Below, piece by piece: positions 19,046 through 27,476 of a stretch of 64,000 nucleotides of DNA. The translations under genes were made by a program, and so were the position numbers. Under the pieces are notes generated by a model. It ran no database searches. It was not told the origin of the DNA and was given only the letters and a program-made list of their open reading frames with translations. Positions within the stretch are counted from its first letter, which is position 1. Every line of letters starts with the position of its first letter. The stretch comes from Breznakiella homolactica (lineage in GTDB: Bacteria; Spirochaetota; Spirochaetia; Treponematales; Breznakiellaceae), in the NCBI RefSeq assembly GCF_016616095.2, contig NZ_CP067089.2, forward strand, positions 4,092,001 through 4,156,000. Direction: 5' to 3'.

Positions 19046-19079
19046 AAAAAGGGGTTGTCCTGTTTTCAGGAGAGCCCCT
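19046..19079 (-). terminator. Terminator of the minus-strand lipoprotein operon
   Basis: A hairpin at 19051-19079 (GGGG..GTCCTG-TTTT-CAGGA..CCCC) has a run of A at 19046-19050 on the plus strand, giving a T tract in the minus-strand transcript. It ends the operon of the genes at 19.1-23.6 kb and may also slow transcripts from araD. Confidence 0.75.
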
Positions 19080-19090
19080 CTTATAAAGCA

Positions 19091-21100
19091 CTAAAAATAC
19101 CGGACCGGAAGTATGGGTAGGATGCTATTTATTGGAGTATAATAGATAAGACCGCTATCTATAGTTACTGCATATATAGAACCTCCATTAAGTATAGAAG
19201 AAGTCCAGTAGTTGCCTGAAGTAAAACTGGTTATTCCTCTTTTTTGGAGGTTTTCAGATATCCAGTAAAGTTCGACGAAGCTTGGGAGAAACCAGTCGCT
19301 GTATCCCCCCAGACTATAACTCCTTGCGGTGTGAGCGGCGGTTCCAGTAAAGTTGGCAATAATGAGTTCCGTATTAGATTTTCCGTATCCAGGTTCTATA
19401 CCTGTTCCGGCTATATACTCTGCTCCCCATTGTACATTATCAATGGGGTTAACCGCACATTCCATATACCGCCAGCCGCCGTCATAGTTTTCCTTATCAT
19501 AGAATACCCAGCCTCCGGCCGGCCCTTTGCCGCCGACGGTTGTACATGAAACCCATTTCGCGTACAACGTGACTGGACTGTCCGCGGTATATGTGCCGGA
19601 CAGGGCATAGTCAGTTCCGGAACCATTCGGCTGGGTATTCCATCCGGCAAATCTGTATACGGAACCCTCCTGCCGCAGATCGGAAGAAGTTCCCAGCGTC
19701 AGATTAACCCCATGGGTCTTTGTCTGGGCAGCCGGAACCGTACCGTGGGTCGCCCCGTTTTTATTGTATGTCACCGTATAGGTAATAAGGCCAAATGCGG
19801 CGGATACGGCAACGTCCCCCGCGGGCATGGTGAAGGTGTAGGGGCCGCTTCCGGTAACCGGAATACTGGTAATCCCCTGCTTCACGGAAAGGCTTTCGCT
19901 CTGCAGTACGTAATTGGTTATGGCCGTGACCGCCAGGGTCACGGTATCTCCCTGCAGCGCCATGGTCCGATCAGGCTGCACCGCGTTGTTCAAACTATCG
20001 GTATACCCGGAAATTGAATACACCCTGATGGTATCCAGGGCTATGTCTTCCTTCCCGGCCGCAGGCACCGCCCTGGCCGTACCTTCTTTCCATACCATAC
20101 GGGGATTTGATCCCGCATCTATCAGGGTTTTGAAATATACCGTTCCCTGTGATGAAGGAATATGCATGCGCCAATTAACCGGATTCGCGGCGGGATTGGC
20201 AATTTCGGCTTCGGCGATTTTATATGTATCCCCGCAGGATGCATCGCTGTAGGCAATGACCGTCACCTTCGAGAGGCCCGGCGGCAGGGTGTCCCCGGAA
20301 CCGGGCTTGACCGATATTGTCCCGGCCAGAGGTACCAGCGCCGAGAAATCATTCTCAGTAAAACTGTACGCCGTTCCGTCCGTGGTAAGCCCGGCGTAAA
20401 TATGCACCACCTCGGTTACCCCGGCGGTCAGCCGGGCAGCGGTGTTTTCCAGAACAATAGTCATGAGATAGTACCCGGGAGTAAGCGCCTGGGTTCCCGA
20501 TGATTTTGACTGTCCCGCGTTGTAAACAGAAAGCAAATCAATCTGTGTATCCGTTCCGGAATAGCCGTCCAGCGGGGACAGGGTAAGGGAGGCCGCGGTG
20601 GTCTTATCCTTCGGAAACGAGACGCCATAGGCGAAGGTGCCGGTGTCGCCGCTCCCCGGCAGTATGGTATCAATGGTTATCGGCACGGATATGGTATTGT
20701 CCGCGATGACCGTGATTGTTTTGCTGCCCGAGCCGGAGGCTGTTTCCCCGGCATATGCCGTGGCGGTTACGGTCCATACTCCCGGCGTAAGCTCTATGGT
20801 GCGGGAATTCGCTCCGCCGTTAAGCTGGACAGGATCAGGAACCGAGACCCCCGCCGTATCACTGCTGAAACCAAGGATGTATTTTGTAAATCCGCCGGAG
20901 GGAAGCAGTGTGCGTACACCGGAGTCCGTTTCACCATATATGCCATGAACAGTAACCGTTATCCGGCCTTGGCCGGCTTCAGGCAGAATCTCCCCGGTAT
21001 TTTTACTGAGGGGGTGAGTACATCCTCCGGCAAATACGACGGCAATTATTGCAGATGCGGTAATCAGGGTTTTATAAAAAAATCGTTTTACTTTTATCAT
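19091..21100 (-). CDS. Surface lipoprotein with beta-sandwich, InlB-type and DUF1566-like modules
   Basis: A 669-residue secreted protein. The signal sequence ends in VVFAGGC, a good lipobox. Residues about 45-330 are repeated beta-rich units with TVTATAYAG-like ends. An InlB B-repeat-like module follows (VTYNKNGATHGTVPAAQT to VTLYAKWV). The last 150 residues hold a DUF1566/Lcl-type domain (GPAGGWVFYDKENYDGGWRY, GGYSDWFLPSFVEL, NYWTSS). Such proteins are common and variable in treponemes and are thought to be surface-exposed binding proteins. It is third in a minus-strand operon, 13 bases after the previous gene, with AAGGAG overlapping that gene's stop. Confidence 0.8.
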   Translation of the reverse strand: MIKVKRFFYKTLITASAIIAVVFAGGCTHPLSKNTGEILPEAGQGRITVTVHGIYGETDSGVRTLLPSGGFTKYILGFSSDTAGVSVPDPVQLNGGANSRTIELTPGVWTVTATAYAGETASGSGSKTITVIADNTISVPITIDTILPGSGDTGTFAYGVSFPKDKTTAASLTLSPLDGYSGTDTQIDLLSVYNAGQSKSSGTQALTPGYYLMTIVLENTAARLTAGVTEVVHIYAGLTTDGTAYSFTENDFSALVPLAGTISVKPGSGDTLPPGLSKVTVIAYSDASCGDTYKIAEAEIANPAANPVNWRMHIPSSQGTVYFKTLIDAGSNPRMVWKEGTARAVPAAGKEDIALDTIRVYSISGYTDSLNNAVQPDRTMALQGDTVTLAVTAITNYVLQSESLSVKQGITSIPVTGSGPYTFTMPAGDVAVSAAFGLITYTVTYNKNGATHGTVPAAQTKTHGVNLTLGTSSDLRQEGSVYRFAGWNTQPNGSGTDYALSGTYTADSPVTLYAKWVSCTTVGGKGPAGGWVFYDKENYDGGWRYMECAVNPIDNVQWGAEYIAGTGIEPGYGKSNTELIIANFTGTAAHTARSYSLGGYSDWFLPSFVELYWISENLQKRGITSFTSGNYWTSSILNGGSIYAVTIDSGLIYYTPINSILPILPVRYF

Positions 21101-21113
21101 TGTACCGCGCTCC

Positions 21114-22022
21114 TTATTCCGCCACCGTAAAGGGTATGGTATTCGAATACGGAATACTGCCCATCGTAACCATAACGGTTATGGTGTGCCGGCGAATCGC
21201 GTATTCCGCCGAATTTACCGTGACCGTATTGCCGGTCCCGTTTTTTTCTTCGCCGTTGATAAACCACCTGCAGGATGTATACGTATTACTGACGGATACA
21301 GTCAATGTTTTCGGCAGGCTGCTTTTTCCGCTTCTGGACAATACAATCCCGTTCTCCGGAATTCCGGAGAAAATAATATCCTCGTCCTTCGGGCCGGTAA
21401 TGGTAATTGACGCCTGACTCCGGATAGTAACGGTTACAGTGTATTGCTGTTCTCCGCCGTCTTCGGCAGTAACCGTATATACCACGGGACTTGAAAAATC
21501 CTGGGACGCTTCAGGCCCGGGGCTCACCGACGCGCCGTCGGACACGGTTATTTCCGGTGTCAGGGACGTGATAACCGTGTTAAAAGGTACCGCCGCACTG
21601 ACCGTCTTTCCCGCATGGTCTATCGTGACAGCGGCTTCAATATTTTTAAACCTGAATGCCAGTATCCGCGCTCCGATTAATGCTTCCCGTACAACTACGG
21701 TAAAATCCGCGGTTTTCCCGTTTACCCCCACGGTAACAATCTGCTCCCCGCAGGATGTATTATCGAAACCCGATATATGTTCCGATTTGATTTCCAGCGT
21801 CCGATCATTTCCGTCGGAATACCTGCCTTTTACGTGCAGCCCGGTGAGGTCGATATCTTCGCCCAATAGGTATTCTGTTTTCGCGGGGAGCGAATGTATT
21901 TCAATTCCATGCAGTACGGGATCGCTTTTCAGTTCACTGTAATTGAACATATCACATCCCGAAAAGATGGAAACCAGTATACCGGTTAATACCAGCAGTC
22001 TTATTCCGCCATTCGTTCTCAT
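21114..22022 (-). CDS. Ig-like domain lipoprotein
   Basis: A 302-residue lipoprotein with signal sequence LLVLTGILVSIFSGC. Residues about 40-110 form a bacterial Ig-like (Big_3-type) domain (EYLLGEDIDLTGLHVKGRYS, then GEQIVTVGVNGKTADFTV). Residues about 115-205 resemble the DUF5018-type repeat (ITSLTPEITVSDGASVSPG, QQYTVTVTI). The end is another beta-rich unit with CRWFINGEEK. Its ATG overlaps the stop of the upstream gene, so the two products are probably made together. Function is unknown; it is likely a cell-surface partner of its operon neighbours. Confidence 0.75.
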   Translation of the reverse strand: MRTNGGIRLLVLTGILVSIFSGCDMFNYSELKSDPVLHGIEIHSLPAKTEYLLGEDIDLTGLHVKGRYSDGNDRTLEIKSEHISGFDNTSCGEQIVTVGVNGKTADFTVVVREALIGARILAFRFKNIEAAVTIDHAGKTVSAAVPFNTVITSLTPEITVSDGASVSPGPEASQDFSSPVVYTVTAEDGGEQQYTVTVTIRSQASITITGPKDEDIIFSGIPENGIVLSRSGKSSLPKTLTVSVSNTYTSCRWFINGEEKNGTGNTVTVNSAEYAIRRHTITVMVTMGSIPYSNTIPFTVAE

Positions 22023-23560
22023 ATGGTTCCCCTGTTTTTTTCTTTGGTAAGGAAAAATGAATAGCCTATGGAAGGCGATATCCGTATGCGCCGTCCGATA
22101 TGTACCGTTTGCCCGTTAAATGTATAGCTGTTTTCAAGCAGCTCCGCGGAGACCCGTAAACCCCCGGTAATCTGTCCCGGCCCAAGGGGATACCCGTATT
22201 CCGCGAGAATAACGGCTCCCAGATTCATCGGCGGTTTAAGGAAGTGGTCTTTGCTGTCCAGTATATCATCGGTATAGTTCTGACCGGAGGGAATCAGCAG
22301 CCACTCAATTCCGCCGCCGGCCGACAGAACGCCTTTTCCCGGATAAAAGCGGTATTTCACCAGCGCGGACAGCCGCATCTGGGTAAAGACCAGTTCCGCA
22401 TCGCCGTTTGAATACAATCCGTTCCCTGATGTCCCGAAGCGGAATCCCGTATAGGCCAGTGCCGCGTCAGCCTGGATCCGGATACGGTTCGTTATTCTGA
22501 AAGCGGCAAATAATGCGCCGCCGCCTCCGGCAGACAATTTATGGGAAGAAATTTCTGCGCCCCCGATACCAAACCCCAGGTCAAAAAGACCGTAGATACC
22601 GATTTCAGCAAAGGGATCCTCCGCGGCTTCTGTTTCGCCGATGCTTTCCCTGAAATTCGCCTCAGCCATGGTGATGTAGGGTTTCATGAGTTCCCGCATA
22701 ACCTGCGCATCCGGGGGATACCCGTCAATGCGTACGGGCTGCCAGTCAAAACCGGCCAGTTTCCCTTCAGCGATGATCAGTGTTCCCTGGCCCGCGTATC
22801 TGCCCCATTCATCCGCGGATACAATAAACGTGTTCCCCGCCTTTTGGGATGCCGAAGGGAAGGGCTGGAAACTGCCGTCAATAATAATATCAATACCGCG
22901 GACAGCCTCTGCCAGATCCCGGGACGTGATACCCCGGTTACCGGTGGGTATGTTTCCGGTATTGGTAATTGCTATGATAATATCCACCCGGGAGGCAAGA
23001 ATTTCCACCATTTCCAGGGAAGCGTCAATTTCATCTATAAATATATAGTTGTCCGTATCATACGAAACGGGGGCAATGATTCCGAAGAGGCCTACCTTGA
23101 TTCCGCCAAACTGCTTAATGATATATGGGGAATTTCCCAAAAAACTGCCGTCCATCGTTTTGATATTCGCGCACAGGAATGGAAAATTTGCCGCCGGTGA
23201 CTGGACCGCCGCCGGCGGCAAAGCGGCGGATCCATGGTAATCAAATATGGCCGCGTCATATCCCATCATATTGTACGCGGTAATATCAGCTCCCGGGACG
23301 GATCTATCCGGGTAAACCGTTCCGGCATCCACCAGAAGCACATTGCGGCTGGTTTCCCGTACTGATTTGATAAACGTGGCCCGTTCCGCAAGACCTTTGG
23401 CTTCCGCATCCGGCAGGACTGAACTGCGCCGGTCGTTGGTATGCAGCAGCACCAGTTCCAGATTTTTTTTCGTATCCCGGCGAGGCCCTGCCCAAACAGG
23501 AGAGATCAATAAAAAAAACACCGCAGCCATCGGAATAATCCATGTAATACGGTTCTTCAT
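22019..23560 (-). CDS. Inactive 5'-nucleotidase-like domain fused to a beta-barrel-like domain
   Basis: A 513-residue exported protein. After a cleavable signal (AVFFLLISPVWA) comes a domain that follows the UshA/5'-nucleotidase metallophosphatase pattern block by block (LLHTND at 38-43, VDAG at 77-80, MMGYDA at 98-103, VDIIIAITN at 192-200, IDIIIDGS at 223-230), yet nearly all metal ligands are replaced. Residues from about 305 to the end are alternating beta strands with aromatic ends and look like a small outer-membrane barrel (LSALVKYRFYPGKGVLSAGG, ISPSIGYSFF). The start at 23560 is chosen because an in-frame ATG at 23572 only adds MVVF. It is first in a three-gene operon. A dead phosphatase used as a binding or structural module is inferred. 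Confidence 0.7.
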   Translation of the reverse strand: MKNRITWIIPMAAVFFLLISPVWAGPRRDTKKNLELVLLHTNDRRSSVLPDAEAKGLAERATFIKSVRETSRNVLLVDAGTVYPDRSVPGADITAYNMMGYDAAIFDYHGSAALPPAAVQSPAANFPFLCANIKTMDGSFLGNSPYIIKQFGGIKVGLFGIIAPVSYDTDNYIFIDEIDASLEMVEILASRVDIIIAITNTGNIPTGNRGITSRDLAEAVRGIDIIIDGSFQPFPSASQKAGNTFIVSADEWGRYAGQGTLIIAEGKLAGFDWQPVRIDGYPPDAQVMRELMKPYITMAEANFRESIGETEAAEDPFAEIGIYGLFDLGFGIGGAEISSHKLSAGGGGALFAAFRITNRIRIQADAALAYTGFRFGTSGNGLYSNGDAELVFTQMRLSALVKYRFYPGKGVLSAGGGIEWLLIPSGQNYTDDILDSKDHFLKPPMNLGAVILAEYGYPLGPGQITGGLRVSAELLENSYTFNGQTVHIGRRIRISPSIGYSFFLTKEKNRGTI

Positions 23561-23743
23561 AAAAACCACCATAAGAATTAGTCTTGCGGCAAAGGTGAAA
23601 CAACATGATGAGAAAGAAGTAGAATAGTATAACCTGAATTCTTTACTTTGTCTTCTTTATACTAAATGATATATCTCATGGTAATGTATTTTCATGATAT
23701 TATGGAAAATAGTTCTGATTTTGTAATATGCCCGGTTGTTTCT

Positions 23744-24553
23744 TCACAAAAATATCCGGCGCTCGAATTCCACGGGGTTTCGGTTGGCCGGGCTGTTTTG
23801 GTACAGATCGATACGGAAGACACATTTATCCGCCCGGGTGACCGAAGTGGTATATTCAAAAACATAGCCGTTTTCCAGATGCCCGGTCCGCTCGATGCTG
23901 TAACCGGGCATTTTTTTTCCGCACCGCAAATGGGCGGCAGCTTCGGTATCGATGAGAACCGCCGCTAAGGTTTCGGCGGCATGGTAAATTTTAAGGTCGT
24001 ACTGGTTTGTGAGCACCGTGTACAGAGACGCTTCGGTAAAATCCGTCCGCTCAATTCCCCGGCACAAAAAGTAGGGTATATAGGTGGTTTCCAGCAGAAT
24101 AGGATTGCCGTCGGCGCACCGCACCCGCCGCAGTTTAAATACTTCGGAGTCCGCGTCAGCCATCCGCAGTTTTTCGGTTATCTGCCGGCTGGACCGTATC
24201 GCTTCTGCTTCCAGCACGATAGAACCCGGCGTGTGGCCCATATCACGCATGTTTTTTGAGAAACTGTACAGATGGTTAATGCTGCGGCGCATTTTTTCTT
24301 CAGCCACAAAAGAACCTTTGCCCCGGTAGCGAACGATGAGACCGTCCTCCATGAGGCTGTCCATGGCCTGCCGGACGGTGGTCCTGCTTATTCCCAGCGC
24401 GCCGCATATATCGGTTTCGGGTATCAGCCTGTCCCCCGGCTTAAGCGCCCCCGACTGTATCTGGTGTTTAAAATAATCCGAAAGCTGGATGTACAGCGGT
24501 GTATCGGTCATCAGATTAAAAGTGAAGGTTTTTTTGAATTCATCCCGGTGCAT
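23744..24553 (-). CDS. GntR-family (HutC/UTRA) transcriptional regulator
   Basis: A 269-residue repressor. The N-terminal winged helix-turn-helix shows PLYIQLSDYFKHQIQSGALK, then ETDICGALGISRTTVRQAMD and DGLIVRYRGKGSFVAEEK. The rest is a UTRA ligand domain (RRVRCADGNPILLETTYIP, then RADKCVFRIDLYQN at the C-terminus). It is divergent from deoC, and the shared promoter region holds several copies of a TAYCATACRRAT motif, so it very likely represses deoC and itself. AAGGAG lies before the ATG. The ligand may be a deoxyribose- or sugar-phosphate, by context only. Confidence 0.9.
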   Translation of the reverse strand: MHRDEFKKTFTFNLMTDTPLYIQLSDYFKHQIQSGALKPGDRLIPETDICGALGISRTTVRQAMDSLMEDGLIVRYRGKGSFVAEEKMRRSINHLYSFSKNMRDMGHTPGSIVLEAEAIRSSRQITEKLRMADADSEVFKLRRVRCADGNPILLETTYIPYFLCRGIERTDFTEASLYTVLTNQYDLKIYHAAETLAAVLIDTEAAAHLRCGKKMPGYSIERTGHLENGYVFEYTTSVTRADKCVFRIDLYQNSPANRNPVEFERRIFL

Positions 24554-24586
24554 ATACAGCTCCTTAAAAAGATTTTCCTCTTAATA

Positions 24587-24686
24587 TACCATACAAATAA
24601 CAGCATTGTATCAATTGTATGAAACATACCATACGGATTGACACTATTTCGGCAGCGGTCTAAAATGTATCATACAAATGGTACAT
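24587..24686. promoter_or_regulatory. deoC/gntR intergenic operators and deoC promoter
   Basis: The deoC promoter is TTGACA (24638-24643), a 17-base spacer and TAAAAT (24661-24666). Three same-direction copies of TAYCATACRRAT lie at 24587-24598, 24627-24638 and 24668-24679, 40 and 41 bases apart, and an opposite-direction copy AATTGTATGAAA is at 24613-24624. The last copy is also part of an inverted repeat, ATGTATCA (24665-24672) and TGGTACAT (24679-24686), placed just after the -10 box where a repressor would block transcription. Confidence 0.75.
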
Positions 24687-24724
24687 ATAGCCATTGGTGA
24701 ATAACCGCTATACAGGGGGATGTT

Positions 24725-25459
24725 ATGAAACCCGGAAAAAAAGCCAGTGAGATGACCGCCGCGGAACTGGCCGCGTATATTGACCAGTCTGTTTTAAAGC
24801 CGGAATTTACCCGGGAGGAAATCCGCCGGTATATACAGGAAGGTATCGGTTACGGATGCAAGACGGTTTGTATCAACCCCGCCTCCCTTGAAATTGCCAG
24901 GGAGATGTGCGCCGGGACCAATACGGGTATATGCGTGGTCTGCGATTTTCCCTTCGGACAGTCGAGTACTGTATCCAAGGCTGCCCAGGCTGAAGTTATA
25001 CTCAAAGGCGGCATGGTGGACGACCTGGATATCGTGGCGAATTACGGCTGGATACGGAGCGGCCTGTGGCCGGAGGTTGAAGCCGATATCAGGGCTGTGG
25101 CGGATGTCTGCCATAGCTATAACGCTATTGTGAAGGTGATATTCGAAACCGACGCCCTTACCGCGGACCAGGTCGCCAAGGCCACGGATATTGCCTGCGC
25201 CGCCGGGGCCGACTTCGTAAAAACTTCCACGGGATTTTATACCGGCGGGGAGAGCCGGGGAGCAACCCCGGAGATAATCGCGGTCATGATGGACGCCGCC
25301 CGGGGCCGCTGCAAGGTTAAAGGATCAGGCGGCATCCGTGACCGGGACCATTTCCTCAAACTCATTGATATGGGGATCGACCGCATGGGAATCGGTTACC
25401 GCTCAACCCCGGTGGTGCTGGGCGCGGATAACCGGCAGCAGGCAGGGGTTCTCCGGTAA
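24725..25459 (+). CDS. deoC: Deoxyribose-phosphate aldolase
   Basis: A 244-residue class I aldolase that splits 2-deoxyribose 5-phosphate into glyceraldehyde 3-phosphate and acetaldehyde. The Schiff-base lysine is Lys166 in DFVKTSTGF; the second lysine is in KVKGSGGIRD, and the acidic residue lies in VDDLDIVAN (99-107). AGGGGGA precedes the ATG. It is a single-gene unit controlled by the divergent GntR regulator. A small hairpin (CTCCGGT-AAA-ACCGGGGAG) overlaps the stop codon but has no T tract. Confidence 0.95.
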   Translation: MKPGKKASEMTAAELAAYIDQSVLKPEFTREEIRRYIQEGIGYGCKTVCINPASLEIAREMCAGTNTGICVVCDFPFGQSSTVSKAAQAEVILKGGMVDDLDIVANYGWIRSGLWPEVEADIRAVADVCHSYNAIVKVIFETDALTADQVAKATDIACAAGADFVKTSTGFYTGGESRGATPEIIAVMMDAARGRCKVKGSGGIRDRDHFLKLIDMGIDRMGIGYRSTPVVLGADNRQQAGVLR

Positions 25460-25777
25460 AACCGGGGAGCCAGAGAGTGTACCGGGAAGACCCTTCGCCG
25501 GAGATTGACTTCCAGTGGAATTTCACTGTAAAACCCCTGTTATTTCCGGCATAAAAGCAATGCTAAAAGCTAATAAAATAATTCATTGAAAGAAAAATTT
25601 TTTCCTGAAGCCTGACCTTGGCCGAGCCTCTGATTTTTTTTTCGGAAAAACAGTAGAATTATCTCTCATAATAGAGATTTTACATATATTTATTTGCATA
25701 AATATATTAACTATGATATAATTCAGTACTACAATTAATAATAATAAAAATAAAGATATACCATTATTTATATAAAC
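25460..25777. other. AT-rich intergenic region with an orphan promoter/operator
   Basis: No convincing gene in 318 bases. TTGACT (25505-25510) and TAAAAC (25529-25534) could be a promoter with an 18-base spacer. Between them lies a symmetric 16-base site of the form CAGTGNAATTNCACTG (25513-25528), which looks like an operator. The rest is AT-rich with homopolymer runs up to the XRE gene. Confidence 0.45.
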
Positions 25778-26107
25778 ATGAGTTTGGAACGCCTTGTCAT
25801 AGATAACATCAAACAAATCCGGAAGGCCAAGGGTATATCGCAGGAAAAGCTGGCGGAAGCCTGCAATACTGCGACCAGTTACATTGGCCTGATGGAGATC
25901 TATCGGAATGTTCCAAAGTTGTCGACAATTGAACGCATTGCCGGTGCTTTGGACGTTGATCCCCTGGTCTTTTTTAAGAAGACCTACCGGCTGCCGGAAG
26001 AACAGGAAATTATGCTCAGCGATTTGAAGTGCGATATTTTATCCTGTTTTGAAAAAGACCTCGACGCGGTGCTGCGGAAATATTTGAATTCGATAGAAAT
26101 CGAATAA
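25778..26107 (+). CDS. XRE-family helix-turn-helix regulator
   Basis: A 109-residue protein with a lambda-repressor-like HTH in the first 70 residues (IRKAKGISQEKLAEACNTAT, then TIERIAGALDVDPLVFF) and a short acidic helical tail. No ribosome site is visible; TTTATATAAAC directly precedes the ATG, so the transcript could be nearly leaderless. The gene and its upstream region are AT-rich compared with both neighbours, suggesting transfer. It has no obvious partner, so it is not clearly an antitoxin. Confidence 0.8.
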   Translation: MSLERLVIDNIKQIRKAKGISQEKLAEACNTATSYIGLMEIYRNVPKLSTIERIAGALDVDPLVFFKKTYRLPEEQEIMLSDLKCDILSCFEKDLDAVLRKYLNSIEIE

Positions 26108-26141
26108 CCGATCCGCCGGCTCGATATTGATTCTCCGTGAT

Positions 26142-26173
26142 GGGATACTGAATCCTTTCGGATGCAGTATCCC
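26142..26173. terminator. Strong hairpin between convergent genes
   Basis: GGGATACTG (26142-26150) pairs perfectly with CAGTATCCC (26165-26173), with an inner ATCC/GGAT stem. It lies between the ends of the XRE and glycosyltransferase genes and probably terminates both, although neither side has a long T tract. Confidence 0.5.
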
Positions 26174-26189
26174 GTATTCTAAAAGACGG

Positions 26190-27476
26190 TTACCCTACCT
26201 GTTCTTCTCCGATAGTTTTATCCGCGTATTTGCGGGAAAGAGTTTCCTGATGTACCCGGACAATATGGCTGCAGAGAGCCTGGACACCGTGCTCGCCTCT
26301 TATTTTTTCCTGCAGGTCCGCGGCGTTTTTCCGGTATGCGGAATTTTCTATAAGGTCGTTTACCTTTGTTTCCAGCTGCGCTCTCGTTATCCGGGACACG
26401 TTGCCGTACCTGGGGCCAATACCGAGATCGTGCACCCGTTTGCCCCAGTAATGCTGGTCCACAAAGAGAGGCATCACCATCTGGGGTTTGCCCGCCCGGC
26501 TTGCGCTGTGGGTCGTTCCGCATCCTCCGTGATGGATTATCACGTCAAAGAGCGGGAATATTCTGCAGTGGGGAATAAGGCCGTCCAGCAGATACATATC
26601 CTGGTTTTTCGCGTTTTCCGCCAGGGTCGCACCGGTCTGCCACCAGCCGGACCCGACCACGAATTTGTATCCCCGTTTTGAGCAGATATCCAGCAGCCAT
26701 TCGCAGAGAAGATCCTTCTTTTTCGTCTTGCAGCTCCCCAGGGTAAAGAAGAGCGTGGGTTTGCTGTCCTTGTTTACGAAATCGGCAAGCTTGTCGAATT
26801 CCTCCTGCTCAAAGGGCAGCATATCGTTGAAGCAGTACCCGCCGATATCCCAGGTGTATTTCCACGCGGGGTCGGTATTGCCCAGGGAAGGGCTGTACAT
26901 CAGGTAGTTGTGCGCGTGGCCGGGAGCGTGGTCGCCCAGGTCTTTTACCTGGGACATGCCCCGCTTTTTCCGGTTTTTGTTGATGATGTTTTTCGTCAGC
27001 ACATTAATCCCGAGGTTAAGCATGTTCCACAGTGCCTTTGGGGTTACCACCGGATTCGGGTACGGCCAGGGCATAACCGGCGGCGGTATTTTTTTCCCCG
27101 GGATAAAGGGGGCGTAGGCCGTCCGGATGAGGGGTTTCCCGCAGTATTCGGCGATACTGGGGGCGGAAAATTCGGTATTTGTCGCCACCAGGATGTCATG
27201 CTTTTCCAGAATAGGAATAAATTCCTCAAACTGCTGTTCGGTTACCCGCTGCATCCACGCCAGCAGGTCCCGGTTGTTGGTGGTTGTTTCCAGGAGGGTG
27301 CTGATATCATCGTAATTCTGCAGGGTATAGTTTAAATTAAAGGCCTGGGCGAATTTCTCGAAGACCCTGGGCAGGCTTATGGTAATTTCATGCCCCTGCT
27401 TAACCAGCGCATCCGCCAAGGCAAGATACGGATAGATGTCACCCTGGGAACCCCGGGTTATTAAAAAGATTTTCAT
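26190..27476 (-). CDS. GT1-family (UGT/MGT-like) glycosyltransferase
   Basis: A 428-residue GT-B fold enzyme. The N-terminus has ITRGSQGDIYPYLALADAL, the usual start of sterol- or macrolide-type UDP-sugar transferases. The C-terminal donor-binding region has HHGGCGTTHSASRAGKP and MPLFVDQHYWGKRVHDLGIG, matching the GT1 signature with the closing DQ pair. Family members glycosylate lipids or small hydrophobic molecules in the cytoplasm. Its ATG overlaps the stop of the radical-SAM gene, so the two probably act on the same product. The acceptor is unknown. Confidence 0.85.
   Translation of the reverse strand: MKIFLITRGSQGDIYPYLALADALVKQGHEITISLPRVFEKFAQAFNLNYTLQNYDDISTLLETTTNNRDLLAWMQRVTEQQFEEFIPILEKHDILVATNTEFSAPSIAEYCGKPLIRTAYAPFIPGKKIPPPVMPWPYPNPVVTPKALWNMLNLGINVLTKNIINKNRKKRGMSQVKDLGDHAPGHAHNYLMYSPSLGNTDPAWKYTWDIGGYCFNDMLPFEQEEFDKLADFVNKDSKPTLFFTLGSCKTKKKDLLCEWLLDICSKRGYKFVVGSGWWQTGATLAENAKNQDMYLLDGLIPHCRIFPLFDVIIHHGGCGTTHSASRAGKPQMVMPLFVDQHYWGKRVHDLGIGPRYGNVSRITRAQLETKVNDLIENSAYRKNAADLQEKIRGEHGVQALCSHIVRVHQETLSRKYADKTIGEEQVG

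Noticed and set aside
25583-25816. 77-codon minus-strand frame with a hydrophobic middle
   Set aside because: It sits in AT-rich DNA where such frames arise by chance, overlaps the XRE start and has no ribosome site.
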